Made by a program: the position numbers and the translations under genes. The notes under the pieces were generated by a model. It worked only from the letters and a program-made list of their open reading frames with translations. It had not been told where the DNA came from and ran no database searches. This document shows positions 7,846 to 16,311 of a stretch of DNA of 64,000 nucleotides, piece after piece. Location of the stretch: the NCBI GenBank assembly GCA_965242665.1, contig OZ251484.1, positions 1,798,001 to 1,862,000 on the forward strand. Reading direction: 5' to 3'. This stretch comes from VXLM01 sp965242665 (GTDB lineage Bacteria > Chloroflexota > Dehalococcoidia > Lucifugimonadales > VXLM01). Numbering within the stretch: position 1 is the stretch's first letter; every line of letters begins with the position of its first letter.

Positions 7846-9468
7846 ATGCGAACCATCGCCGCCGCAATCCTGTCACTGCTCGCAATGGCCGCAGCCGCCT
7901 GCGGATCCACTTCCCCCTTGCCCACGTACACGCCGCTGGCTACACTCACACCAGCAGCGACATATACCCCACTGCCCACGTACACGCCGCTGGCTACACT
8001 CACACCCGCGGCGACCTATACCCCACTCCCTACGTATACGCCGTACCCCGCCACCCAGTCCTCTCCACTCCCGACATCCACGCCACCCCCCTCGACTGAG
8101 CGGCAGTTTGCCATAACCCGGGTCGGGGTGGTCACGAACGAGCCAGAGTCGTTCCAGGGATACACCCTCTTCAGCACTGGCCGTCAGAACAGCATGATCT
8201 ACCTCATTGACAACGAGGGTAGGGTCGCCCACGCCTGGGAGGTAAGCGGGAGAGGAGGACTGGGAAAGCTATCGAAGAATGGCGATTTGATAGTGGTGGG
8301 GACCACAGACGGATCCCGAGGAATAAGTAGACTCACCCCGGACGGGAGCGTCCTGTGGGACTACAAGCTCGACGGACAGCATCATGACTTCGTGGAAATG
8401 CCCAACGGAAACATTATGATTCTGGCGAGAGAATCGAAAACATTCGAAGAGGCCGTCACCGCAGGGGCCAATCCCGCCTGTGTCGGCGAGGACGGACTGG
8501 AAGTAGACTATCTGGTCGAAGTGCGGCCGACCGGGCCTACTGAAGGAGAAATCGTCTGGAAATGGGCAGTGTGGGACCATCTAATCCAAGACTTCGACCC
8601 CAGCAAGGCGAATTACGGAGCAGTTGCCCAACACCCGGAACTGATAGATATCAACTTCAGACGGTGTGGAGTAGACTCAACTTATAACTATCAACCCGCT
8701 GATTGGATACACGCCAACTCGATCTCCTACCATCCCGAGCTGGATCAGATCCTCATCTCCGCGCGGAATCTCGGCGAAGTGTGGATCATAGATCACAGCG
8801 TGACTTCGGAGGAGGCGGCCGGCCACACTGGCGGACAAGCCGGCAAAGGCGGTGACCTGCTGTACCGCTGGGGCAACCCCCAGGCCTACCGAGCAGGAAC
8901 ACCCGCCGACCAACAGCTATTCTGGGCGCATGACGCCCAATGGATAGAGCCCGGCATGCCAGGAGCAGGCAACATCATCATATTCAGCAATGGAGACGAG
9001 TACGACGACGCTAGACGACCCTATTCGTCCATAGAAGAGTTTACCCCTCCGCTGGATGGGTTCGATTACCGCCTGGAACCGAGGGAACCGGGCTCAGCCT
9101 ACGGTCCTGCGGAACCGGCATGGCGGTATGTTGGCGATCCGACAAGCGATTTCTACTCGCCCCGTCAATCAGGCGTGCAACGGCTTCCGAACGGAAACAC
9201 GCTGATTTGCAGTACCTGGACTGGAACGTTCTTCGAAGTTACACCGGAAGGAGAAACGGTTTGGAAGTACGTCAACCCGGTGATCTACCCCGGGACAGGC
9301 GAGACCCCGATGCGCCAAGGCGATCCAATGCCCGTCCGCCAAATACGAGCAGACGGCGCGATACGCTGGGAAAATAACGTCTACCGCGCGAACCGGTACG
9401 CGCCCGACCATCCGGGCCTTCGCGCGCTAGACTTGACGCCCGGCGATACCATCGAACGCTACGAATGA
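7846..9468 (+). CDS. arylsulfotransferase (ASST)-like lipoprotein
   Basis: 540 residues from ATG 7846; the frame also opens at 7825, but 7846 matches the start of the homologous leader at 10710. A lipoprotein signal ends at A-A-A-C (Cys19), followed by a low-complexity linker (TYTPLATLTPAATYTPLPT-type repeats, residues ~25-80) that should hold the domain away from the membrane. The rest is a beta-propeller of the ASST type: VAHAWEVSG, LLWDYKL-like strands, the HxNS motif in DWIHANSISYHP expected to hold the catalytic His, and FWAHDAQWIEPG. Family members transfer sulfuryl groups between phenolic compounds, but many distant members are uncharacterised, so substrate and activity are unproven. 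It lies upstream of two OpuAC-like genes and shares its leader with one of them. Confidence 0.75.
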   Translation: MRTIAAAILSLLAMAAAACGSTSPLPTYTPLATLTPAATYTPLPTYTPLATLTPAATYTPLPTYTPYPATQSSPLPTSTPPPSTERQFAITRVGVVTNEPESFQGYTLFSTGRQNSMIYLIDNEGRVAHAWEVSGRGGLGKLSKNGDLIVVGTTDGSRGISRLTPDGSVLWDYKLDGQHHDFVEMPNGNIMILARESKTFEEAVTAGANPACVGEDGLEVDYLVEVRPTGPTEGEIVWKWAVWDHLIQDFDPSKANYGAVAQHPELIDINFRRCGVDSTYNYQPADWIHANSISYHPELDQILISARNLGEVWIIDHSVTSEEAAGHTGGQAGKGGDLLYRWGNPQAYRAGTPADQQLFWAHDAQWIEPGMPGAGNIIIFSNGDEYDDARRPYSSIEEFTPPLDGFDYRLEPREPGSAYGPAEPAWRYVGDPTSDFYSPRQSGVQRLPNGNTLICSTWTGTFFEVTPEGETVWKYVNPVIYPGTGETPMRQGDPMPVRQIRADGAIRWENNVYRANRYAPDHPGLRALDLTPGDTIERYE

Positions 9469-9600
9469 CCAGCAGTTCTCCACGGAGCACGAGATTCCTC
9501 ACTCGACCGCCCCGGGCCGCGGTCGCATACATGATACGACGGCCATCGCCGGGGAACGGAAACGCTCGCTGCAGACTAAGAGGAGTGTGTTATTAGCGTC

Positions 9601-10623
9601 ATGTCAGCCATGTGCAAGCGGTTCACATTAGCAGCAGTCGCGATATCGATGATCGCCCTTCTCGCGTGTGGAAGTGGATCGAACAGGGAGAAAGCAACCA
9701 TCGTCTTTGGCGACCTAAACTGGCCGAGCGCCCAGCTGCAGAACCGCGTTGCACAATACATCGTAGAAAAGGGCTACGGCTACCCCACCGACCTAGTGTT
9801 CGGATCCACCCTGCCGCTGTTCCAAGGACTCCGCCGAGGAGACATCCAAGTACTCATGGAAAACTGGCTCCCGAACCTTCGAGAGGCCTGGAACGAAGCG
9901 CTGTCAGCCAATCAAGTAGTCGGCCTCGGCGAAAGCCTGGGCAAGGAATGGGAGTCCGGGTTCGTAATTCCCGCGTATCTCCAAGAGCAATACCCAGACT
10001 TGGACCATGTAGAAGACCTGAAGAACGAAAAGTTCAAGCGGCTGTTCGCCACCACCGAAACCAGAGGACGCGCACGGCTGGTCTCCTGCCTCATCGGATG
10101 GGCTTGCGAGGAAATCGTGGCGTCTCAGATCGCCGGCTATGGACTTTCCGACCACGTACACATCGTCAACCCAGGAGACGCTGCCGCCGCAAACGCAGAC
10201 ATCTACGCCGCCTACGAAAAGCGCGAACCCTGGATCGGCTACCAGTCCGGCACCAATGACCCTTCGTTGATCTTGGATCTAACCCGCTTGGAAGAACCTC
10301 CGTACAGCGACGAGTGCTGGGCAACGACCAAAGCATGTGGCTATCCAGAGACCACAATCGTGATCGGAGTCCATCCCGATCTGCTAACCAATGCCCCAGA
10401 CGTCGTCGATATGATGCGGAAATGGGACTTCAACGTCGATATCTATCAAGTCGTCAAGTCATGGATGATCGAAACCGACGGCGCCGTCGAGAACGACGGC
10501 GCCATCTGGTGGCTCAGCGAAAACGCCGCCATCTGGAACGATTGGGTCACCGTCGATGCCGCCGCCGCAATCCAAGCCGCCCTCGACGCCAACGAAATCC
10601 CCGACGGCTGGCCGACAGAATAG
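9601..10623 (+). CDS. OpuAC-type substrate-binding lipoprotein
   Basis: 340 residues with a lipobox L-L-A-C at Cys23 and no linker. The body matches glycine-betaine/choline-type ABC substrate-binding domains: DLNWPSAQLQNRVAQYIVE near the N terminus, LPLFQGLRRGDIQVLMENW, and KREPWIGYQSG in the second lobe. Such proteins deliver quaternary amines or similar ligands to an OpuA/ProU permease, but no permease or ATPase gene is in this window. It is about 75 percent identical by eye to the C-terminal part of the next gene. The start may be ATG 9601 or the ATG three codons later; the GAGGAG upstream is far from both. Confidence 0.8.
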   Translation: MSAMCKRFTLAAVAISMIALLACGSGSNREKATIVFGDLNWPSAQLQNRVAQYIVEKGYGYPTDLVFGSTLPLFQGLRRGDIQVLMENWLPNLREAWNEALSANQVVGLGESLGKEWESGFVIPAYLQEQYPDLDHVEDLKNEKFKRLFATTETRGRARLVSCLIGWACEEIVASQIAGYGLSDHVHIVNPGDAAAANADIYAAYEKREPWIGYQSGTNDPSLILDLTRLEEPPYSDECWATTKACGYPETTIVIGVHPDLLTNAPDVVDMMRKWDFNVDIYQVVKSWMIETDGAVENDGAIWWLSENAAIWNDWVTVDAAAAIQAALDANEIPDGWPTE

Positions 10624-10649
10624 ACCCCCGCTCACTCCCCTTGCGGATG

Positions 10650-10658
10650 TGATACAAT
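10650..10658 (+). promoter_or_regulatory. extended -10 promoter before the chimeric OpuAC lipoprotein
   Basis: TG-A-TACAAT at 10650-10658, in the same context (ATGTGATACAATCG) as the promoter at 7784. The block AATCGGAGCCATCCCC before the start codon is conserved as well. Confidence 0.45.
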
Positions 10659-10709
10659 CGCACCGTTGACCAGCCGAAGCCGCATCTTACGAATCGGAGC
10701 CATCCCCTC

Positions 10710-11984
10710 GTGCGAACCATCGCCGCCGCAATCCTGTCGCTGCTCGGAATGGCCGCCGTCGCCTGCGGATCCACTCCCCCCTTGCCCACGTACACCCCAC
10801 TCGCTACGCACACGCCCGCAGCGACCTATACCCCACTCGCTACGCACACGCCCGCAGCGACCTATACCCCACTCGCTACGTACGCGCCCCTGCCTACACT
10901 CACCCCACTTCCTACATACACGCCCCTGCCGACATATATCCCGCTTCCAACCCAGACACCTCTGCCGACGTACACGCCGTACCCGACTGCAAGCGCGGCC
11001 AATACTCCAGCCGCAACCACGGAAACCCCGCCCGCCGACAGCGGCCGCGAAAAGTCGACCATCGTCTTCAGCGACCTAAACTGGCCAAGCGCCCAGGTAC
11101 AGAACCGCATCGCACAATACATCGTCGAGAAAGGCTACGGCTACCCCACCGACGTAATCTTGGGATCCACCCTCCCGCTCTTCCAAGGACTCCGGCGCGG
11201 AGACACCCAAGTCACCATGGAAATATGGCTGCCAAACCAACTCGACGCATGGAACGAAGCCATGGAAAACGATGAAGTCGTTCAGCTAGGCCCGAGCCTG
11301 GGTGCAGACTGGCAATCCGCCTTCGTCATTCCCGCCTACCTCCAAGAGCAATACCCAGACTTGGACAATGTGGAAGACCTGAAGGACGACAAGTTCAAGC
11401 AACTGTTCGCCACTACGGAAACCCAAGGCAAAGCACGGCTGGTCTCCTGCGTCATCGGATGGGCCTGCGAAGAATACGTCGCCGACCAGATCGTCGGCTA
11501 CGGACTGACCGACCACGTGCATATCATCAACCCGGGAGACGGCACAGCCGCGAACGCCGACCTCTACGACGCATACGAAAAGGGCGACCCCTGGATCGGC
11601 TACCAATGGGGCACCAATGGTCCTCCCCTAGTCTTGGATCTAACTCGTCTGGAAGAGCCCGCGTACAGCGACGAGTGCTGGGCAACCACCAAGGCGTGCG
11701 CCTTTCAAAACTCCACAGTCTTGATCGCCGTCCATCCAGACCTCCCGACCGCAGCCCCCGACGTGGCCGACATGCTCGGCAACTGGGAATTCACCGTCGA
11801 CGTCTATAAGTCCATCGCCGTATGGATGAGAGACAACGAAGGCGCCAGCGAAAACGAAGCCGCCCTCTGGTGGCTCATCGGCAACGCAGACATATGGAGC
11901 GACTGGGTCACCGTCGAAGCCGCCGCCGCCATCCAAGCTGCCCTCGACGCCAACGAAATCCCCGACGGCTGGCCGACAGAATAG
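10710..11984 (+). CDS. OpuAC-type substrate-binding lipoprotein with Thr/Pro linker (chimeric)
   Basis: 424 residues from GTG 10710. Residues 1-22 (MRTIAAAILSLLGMAAVACG) nearly equal the leader of the gene at 7846, with lipobox Cys19. A linker of about 75 residues built from TYTPLATHTPAA units follows; two units are near-perfect DNA repeats. From residue ~108 the protein is a paralogue of the gene at 9601 (DLNWPSAQVQNRIAQYIVE, ending in the same EIPDGWPTE). So promoter, leader and linker come from the first gene and the binding domain from the second. Expected function is extracytoplasmic ligand capture; the ligand is unknown and no permease is adjacent. Confidence 0.8.
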   Translation: MRTIAAAILSLLGMAAVACGSTPPLPTYTPLATHTPAATYTPLATHTPAATYTPLATYAPLPTLTPLPTYTPLPTYIPLPTQTPLPTYTPYPTASAANTPAATTETPPADSGREKSTIVFSDLNWPSAQVQNRIAQYIVEKGYGYPTDVILGSTLPLFQGLRRGDTQVTMEIWLPNQLDAWNEAMENDEVVQLGPSLGADWQSAFVIPAYLQEQYPDLDNVEDLKDDKFKQLFATTETQGKARLVSCVIGWACEEYVADQIVGYGLTDHVHIINPGDGTAANADLYDAYEKGDPWIGYQWGTNGPPLVLDLTRLEEPAYSDECWATTKACAFQNSTVLIAVHPDLPTAAPDVADMLGNWEFTVDVYKSIAVWMRDNEGASENEAALWWLIGNADIWSDWVTVEAAAAIQAALDANEIPDGWPTE

Positions 11985-12173
11985 ACCCCCGCCCACTCGC
12001 CCTCCGCTCCTCCCACGCATACGCCGTCGCAAGCAGCCTATGCCAACCAGACTCCCATACCCAATGCGTGCGACCAACGAGAATATGCCGTCTACTCCGT
12101 GTTCACAAACGGCTGCGCCTGCGGTATCGTAGAAGATACGATGGAACCATCCTTCCATGCGCGAGAGTAGAAC

Positions 12174-13964
12174 ATGTTGAACCTCCAGAATCGAACGTTG
12201 GCGATCATGGACAACTTGCCGTTCCTGCGCTCACTCAACAACGAGTGCATCGACCTCATCGCCATCGACCCTCCGTTCGCGGCCAACGAAACCTTCACCG
12301 GCAATCCCAGACCTCCCATCACCGACGCCGAGTTGCAGGAAGAGATAGCCCTCGCCCAAAAGCACGGCGTCAAGCATGACGAAGGCCGCGGAACGACCGT
12401 GCGGGACATCTGGACGTGGGACGACAACGTCCACCCCGGCTGGCTCAACATGATCGAGGACGATTATCCTCCGGTGTTTGCGGTGATCAAGGCTGTGGAG
12501 GTGTGCGCGTCTGAGAACGAGGCTGCGTATATCGCGTTCATGGCGGTTCGGCTGATCGAATGCAGGCGGGTGCTGAAGACGACTGGAAGCATCTACGTCC
12601 ACTGCGACGACCACGCGAACGGCTACCTGCGGATGCTGATGGACGCAGTGTTCGGGAAACAAAACTTCAGGAACGAACTCACCTGGAATCGAAGCGGAGG
12701 GAAGTCAGACTCGAAGAAGTGGGGTCGCGTTTCCGACCGATTGCTGTACTACACCAAAAGCAAGAAGTTCGTTTGGAATCAACAGTATCAGCCGCACAAC
12801 CGCGATTATGTCGACAAACAGTATCGGTACGACGACGGCGACGGAAGAGGGCCGTACAGAAGGCTGCCGTTGCACGCTGCGGGAACGAGCGAAGGCGAAT
12901 CGGGTACCGAATGGCGCGGGTACGATCCGAGCCGGCACAACCGACATTGGGCAACGCCGCGAAAGGGCGCGATGCACAAATATATCATCGAACACAATCT
13001 CATCCCCAGATGGCCGGACGGTTACCCCGCTATTCAAGACAAACTCGACGCCCTAGACGAACATGGGTTGGTAATACACTCGGACACCTACCTCCCCGAA
13101 ATCAAAACCTACCTTGCGGCCACGAAAGGCATCGCAAGCACCGACTTCATTGCAGATATTCCAATGGTGTCTGGAAGAGAGAAGACAGGTTACAAGACGC
13201 AGAAGCCTTTGGCGCTGTACGAGCGCATCATTGCGGCATCCTCCAACCCCGGCGACGTCGTGCTCGACATCTTCGCAGGATGCGCCACGACCGCCGTCGC
13301 AGCCGAGAGACTCGGGCGACACTGGATAGCCTGCGACATCGCCTACCGATCATGGACGATGCTCAAGCGACGGTTCGCCCTCAAGGGCTACGCCCTCAGC
13401 GACATGACATCCGCAACCGCCGACGCGCTCGACGGCGAACAACCGGAACTTACCAATGCAACATCCTTCACCCTCGGCCCGAACAACCTTCCGGTCCGCG
13501 ACGACGAAGACCCTGACCCGTTCCACAACCTCCAGAAAGTGAAGCGTCCCAAGAGGGGACAGGCCAGGTCTGCGCGCTCTGCGTCTTGGTCTGGGCGGAT
13601 ACCGAAGGAAGAGGCGAAAGAGCTTCTCGTCGAGCAGTTTGGGGCGTACTGTTGGGGTTGTGGATGGGAGGCGCCGAGGTTTCCGGGCGGGGAGTACGAT
13701 CTTGGTTTGTTGGAGGTTGACCACATCCGTGCTCGTCGACCGGAGGATGGTCAGAGTGGGGGTAGTGATGAGTTGTACAATTTGGCGTTGTTACATGCGA
13801 CGTGCAATCGTTCGAAGGGGAATCGGATGACGTTGGAGGAGTTGCGTCGGTATAACGCGGATGCGCAGCGGATCTACGGGGAACTTGTGCCGTTGCATGA
13901 GGCTGTGGCGTTCGCGGCTGAGCACATCGCGCGCTACGGCCGGCAAGAAGAGTTGATTGGATAA
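12174..13964 (+). CDS. DNA methyltransferase with C-terminal HNH nuclease domain (copy 1)
   Basis: 596 residues. Motif IV is DPPF (residues 32-35) and motif I follows much later (VVLDIFAGCATTAVAAER, ~residue 360), the order of beta-class N6-adenine/N4-cytosine methyltransferases. The central ~165-335 region would contain target recognition. After a basic linker, residues ~490-550 form an HNH domain: CWGCGW, LEVDHIRARRP, YNLALLHATCNRSKGN. The second copy at 14131 is nearly identical at both ends but unrelated in the middle. A methyltransferase fused to an HNH nuclease suggests a one-polypeptide modification/cleavage system, which is inference; no separate restriction gene is seen nearby. Start ATG 12174 has no strong ribosome site (GAGAGTAG). 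Confidence 0.88.
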   Translation: MLNLQNRTLAIMDNLPFLRSLNNECIDLIAIDPPFAANETFTGNPRPPITDAELQEEIALAQKHGVKHDEGRGTTVRDIWTWDDNVHPGWLNMIEDDYPPVFAVIKAVEVCASENEAAYIAFMAVRLIECRRVLKTTGSIYVHCDDHANGYLRMLMDAVFGKQNFRNELTWNRSGGKSDSKKWGRVSDRLLYYTKSKKFVWNQQYQPHNRDYVDKQYRYDDGDGRGPYRRLPLHAAGTSEGESGTEWRGYDPSRHNRHWATPRKGAMHKYIIEHNLIPRWPDGYPAIQDKLDALDEHGLVIHSDTYLPEIKTYLAATKGIASTDFIADIPMVSGREKTGYKTQKPLALYERIIAASSNPGDVVLDIFAGCATTAVAAERLGRHWIACDIAYRSWTMLKRRFALKGYALSDMTSATADALDGEQPELTNATSFTLGPNNLPVRDDEDPDPFHNLQKVKRPKRGQARSARSASWSGRIPKEEAKELLVEQFGAYCWGCGWEAPRFPGGEYDLGLLEVDHIRARRPEDGQSGGSDELYNLALLHATCNRSKGNRMTLEELRRYNADAQRIYGELVPLHEAVAFAAEHIARYGRQEELIG

Positions 13965-14083
13965 GCCGCGGCCGTGCGGCCATCCAAAGTCGCCCCCAAA
14001 ACCGAAACCCTTGACTTACAAGAACACACGACCTAATATGTACCAGCGAACGAACCAATCCTAATTCCAATAGCGCAGCGCGA

Positions 14084-14089
14084 TATAAT
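14084..14089 (+). promoter_or_regulatory. candidate -10 box of methyltransferase copy 2
   Basis: TATAAT at 14084-14089, 42 bases upstream of ATG 14131, in the 166 bp gap between the two copies. No good -35 is visible at the right distance. Copy 1 has no equally clear box, so the two copies need not be expressed together. Confidence 0.35.
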
Positions 14090-14130
14090 GCTTGTGCGCG
14101 GTGTGACACCATAGAGAGACAACCGGCGAT

Positions 14131-15870
14131 ATGACGAAGTTGAACCTCCAGAATCGAACTTTGGCGATCATGGACAACTTGCCGTTCCTGCGCTCACTCA
14201 ACAACGAGTGCATCGATCTCATCGCTATCGACCCCCCGTTCGCGGCCAACGAAACCTTCACCGGCAATCCCAGGCCTCCCATCACCGACGCCGAGTTGCA
14301 GGAAGAGATAGCACTCGCCCAAAAGCACGGCGTCAAGCACGATGAGGGACGCGGGACGACCGTGCGGGACATTTGGACGTGGGACGACAACGTCCACCCC
14401 GGCTGGCTCAACATGATCGAGGACGATTATCCTCCGGTGTTCGCGGTGATCAAGGCTGTGGAAGTGTGCGCGTCCGAGAACGAGGCTGCATACATCGCGT
14501 TCATGGCGGTTCGGTTGATCGAATGCAGGCGGGTGCTGAAGACGACTGGAAGCATCTACGTCCACTGCGACGACCACGCGAACGGCTATCTGCGGATGCT
14601 GATGGACGCAGTGTTTGGACAGGACCAGTTCAGGAATGAGATCAGATGGAGAAGGCACACATCGAGTCAGAGAGGTTCTCAGCACCAACCCAAGTCTTGG
14701 GGCAACACGCTAGACACCATACTATTCTACGGCAAGTCGGACGCCGCGCGTGTAGATCCGTTCCGTGAATTGACGGAAGACGAGGCGAAGGCAAAATTCA
14801 AATTGGTGGATGAGAATGGACGGAGGTATTACGACGATAGCGCCCATATTTGGAGAACTCCAAATATGGGCGCTCGTCCAAATCTCTGCTACGAATGGCG
14901 AGGGTACACGAATCCACACCCTTCCGGATGGAGACTAAGCAAAGAAAGACTAGAGGAGGAGTATCAAAAGGGGAACATCGTCATTCTGCCCAACGGAAGG
15001 TTGCAGCGCCGCAAATACCAAGACGAGTTTCGCGGCACGTCGAGAGGCAACCTATGGACTGATGTCAACCCTGCAAGCGGACACGAACGCACCGGCTACG
15101 CCACGCAGAAGCCTTTGGCGCTGTACGAGCGCATCATCGCGGCATCCTCCAACCCCGGCGACGTCGTGCTCGACATCTTCGCAGGATGCGCCACGACCGC
15201 CGTCGCAGCCGAGAGACTCAGACGACACTGGATAGCCTGCGACATCGCCTACCGGTCATGGACGATGCTCAAGCGGCGGTTCGCCCTCAAGGGCTACGCC
15301 CTCAGCGATATGACATCCGCAACCGCCGACGCGCTCGACGGCGAACAACCGGAACTTACCAAAGCGACATCCTTCACCATTGGCCCGAACAACCTTCCGG
15401 TCCGTGATGACGAAGACCCTGACCCGTTCCACAACCTTCAGAAAGTGAAGCGTCCCAATGGGGGACAGGCCAGATCCGCGCGCTCTGCGTCTTGGTCTGG
15501 GCGGATACCGAAAGAAGAGGCGAAAGAGCTCCTCGTCAAGCAGTTTGGGGCGTACTGCTGGGGTTGTGGATGGGAGGCGCCGAGGTTTCCGAGCGGGGAG
15601 TACGACCTTGGTTTGTTGGAGGTTGACCATATCCGTGCTCGTCGACCGGAGGATGGTCAGAGTGGGGGTAGTGATGAGTTGTACAATTTGGCGTTGTTAC
15701 ATGCGACGTGCAATCGTTCGAAGGGGAATCGGATGACGTTGGAGGAGTTGCGTCGTCACAACGCGGATGCACAGCGGATCTACGGGGAACTTGTGCCGTT
15801 GCATGAGGCTGTGGCGTTCGCGGCCGAGCACATCGCGCGCTACGGCCGGCAAGAAGAGTTGATTGGATAA
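14131..15870 (+). CDS. DNA methyltransferase with C-terminal HNH nuclease domain (copy 2)
   Basis: 579 residues. The first ~165 residues (including DPPF at ~34-37) and the last ~260 (motif I VVLDIFAGCATTAVAAER and the HNH domain with CWGCGW, LEVDHIRARRP, CNRSKGN) are almost identical to copy 1, also at the DNA level. Residues ~166-320 are different: copy 2 has a region with HTSSQRGSQHQPKSWGNTLD and RGNLWTDVNPASGHERTGYA in place of copy 1's NRSGGKSDSKKWGRVSDRLL and related sequence. This is the position of the target recognition region, so the copies probably recognise different DNA sequences. A small membrane protein gene follows after 33 bp. Confidence 0.88.
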   Translation: MTKLNLQNRTLAIMDNLPFLRSLNNECIDLIAIDPPFAANETFTGNPRPPITDAELQEEIALAQKHGVKHDEGRGTTVRDIWTWDDNVHPGWLNMIEDDYPPVFAVIKAVEVCASENEAAYIAFMAVRLIECRRVLKTTGSIYVHCDDHANGYLRMLMDAVFGQDQFRNEIRWRRHTSSQRGSQHQPKSWGNTLDTILFYGKSDAARVDPFRELTEDEAKAKFKLVDENGRRYYDDSAHIWRTPNMGARPNLCYEWRGYTNPHPSGWRLSKERLEEEYQKGNIVILPNGRLQRRKYQDEFRGTSRGNLWTDVNPASGHERTGYATQKPLALYERIIAASSNPGDVVLDIFAGCATTAVAAERLRRHWIACDIAYRSWTMLKRRFALKGYALSDMTSATADALDGEQPELTKATSFTIGPNNLPVRDDEDPDPFHNLQKVKRPNGGQARSARSASWSGRIPKEEAKELLVKQFGAYCWGCGWEAPRFPSGEYDLGLLEVDHIRARRPEDGQSGGSDELYNLALLHATCNRSKGNRMTLEELRRHNADAQRIYGELVPLHEAVAFAAEHIARYGRQEELIG

Positions 15871-15903
15871 GACAATCCTCAGAACGAGGAAGGACACGCC
15901 CCC

Positions 15904-16278
15904 ATGCAGTCCACAAGCCAACGCCCGCATGCGAGCGGCGAAATCAAGAAGGGCATCCACATCGGCGTAACCTCCGGACTCGTCGCCATCACCTGCTGCG
16001 TCTCTCCGGTCGTGCTCGCCCTCCTCGGAATCGCCACTGCGGCCGAAGCAGTATCGTTGGGAGATACCCTCTACTACACCTACGGTTGGTTCTTCCGTGC
16101 GGCCGGAATCGCTGCCGCCGCTGCCGCCGTGATCATATTCCTGCGGGGGAGGCGCGAGTGCAGCCTCCAAGGCGCATACCGCTACAGAGGAATGATCGCC
16201 GTCCTGGCCGCATCGGGAATAGCAACCTACGCCGCCCTATTCTGGTTTACCAAATACCTCGGCATCTGGTTCGGTTAG
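15904..16278 (+). CDS. small membrane protein, MerT-like features
   Basis: 124 residues with three predicted membrane helices (about 20-45, 60-80, 95-120). The first helix carries a Cys pair in ITCCVSPVVLALLGIATA, which recalls mercuric transport proteins of the MerT/MerC type, but the overall match is too weak to assign a metal. A GAGGAAGG ribosome site precedes ATG 15904. It follows methyltransferase copy 2 by 33 bp on the same strand and may be co-transcribed; no functional link is obvious. It converges with the alcohol dehydrogenase gene (33 bp between the stops). Confidence 0.55.
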   Translation: MQSTSQRPHASGEIKKGIHIGVTSGLVAITCCVSPVVLALLGIATAAEAVSLGDTLYYTYGWFFRAAGIAAAAAAVIIFLRGRRECSLQGAYRYRGMIAVLAASGIATYAALFWFTKYLGIWFG

Positions 16279-16311
16279 AACAGGACGCAAACTCGAACGG
16301 CCCTCGCGCCG

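Noticed and set aside
12174..15870. A separate restriction endonuclease gene near the methyltransferases
   Set aside because: I looked for one on both strands from 12 to 16.3 kb. Only shadow frames and a small membrane protein are present.
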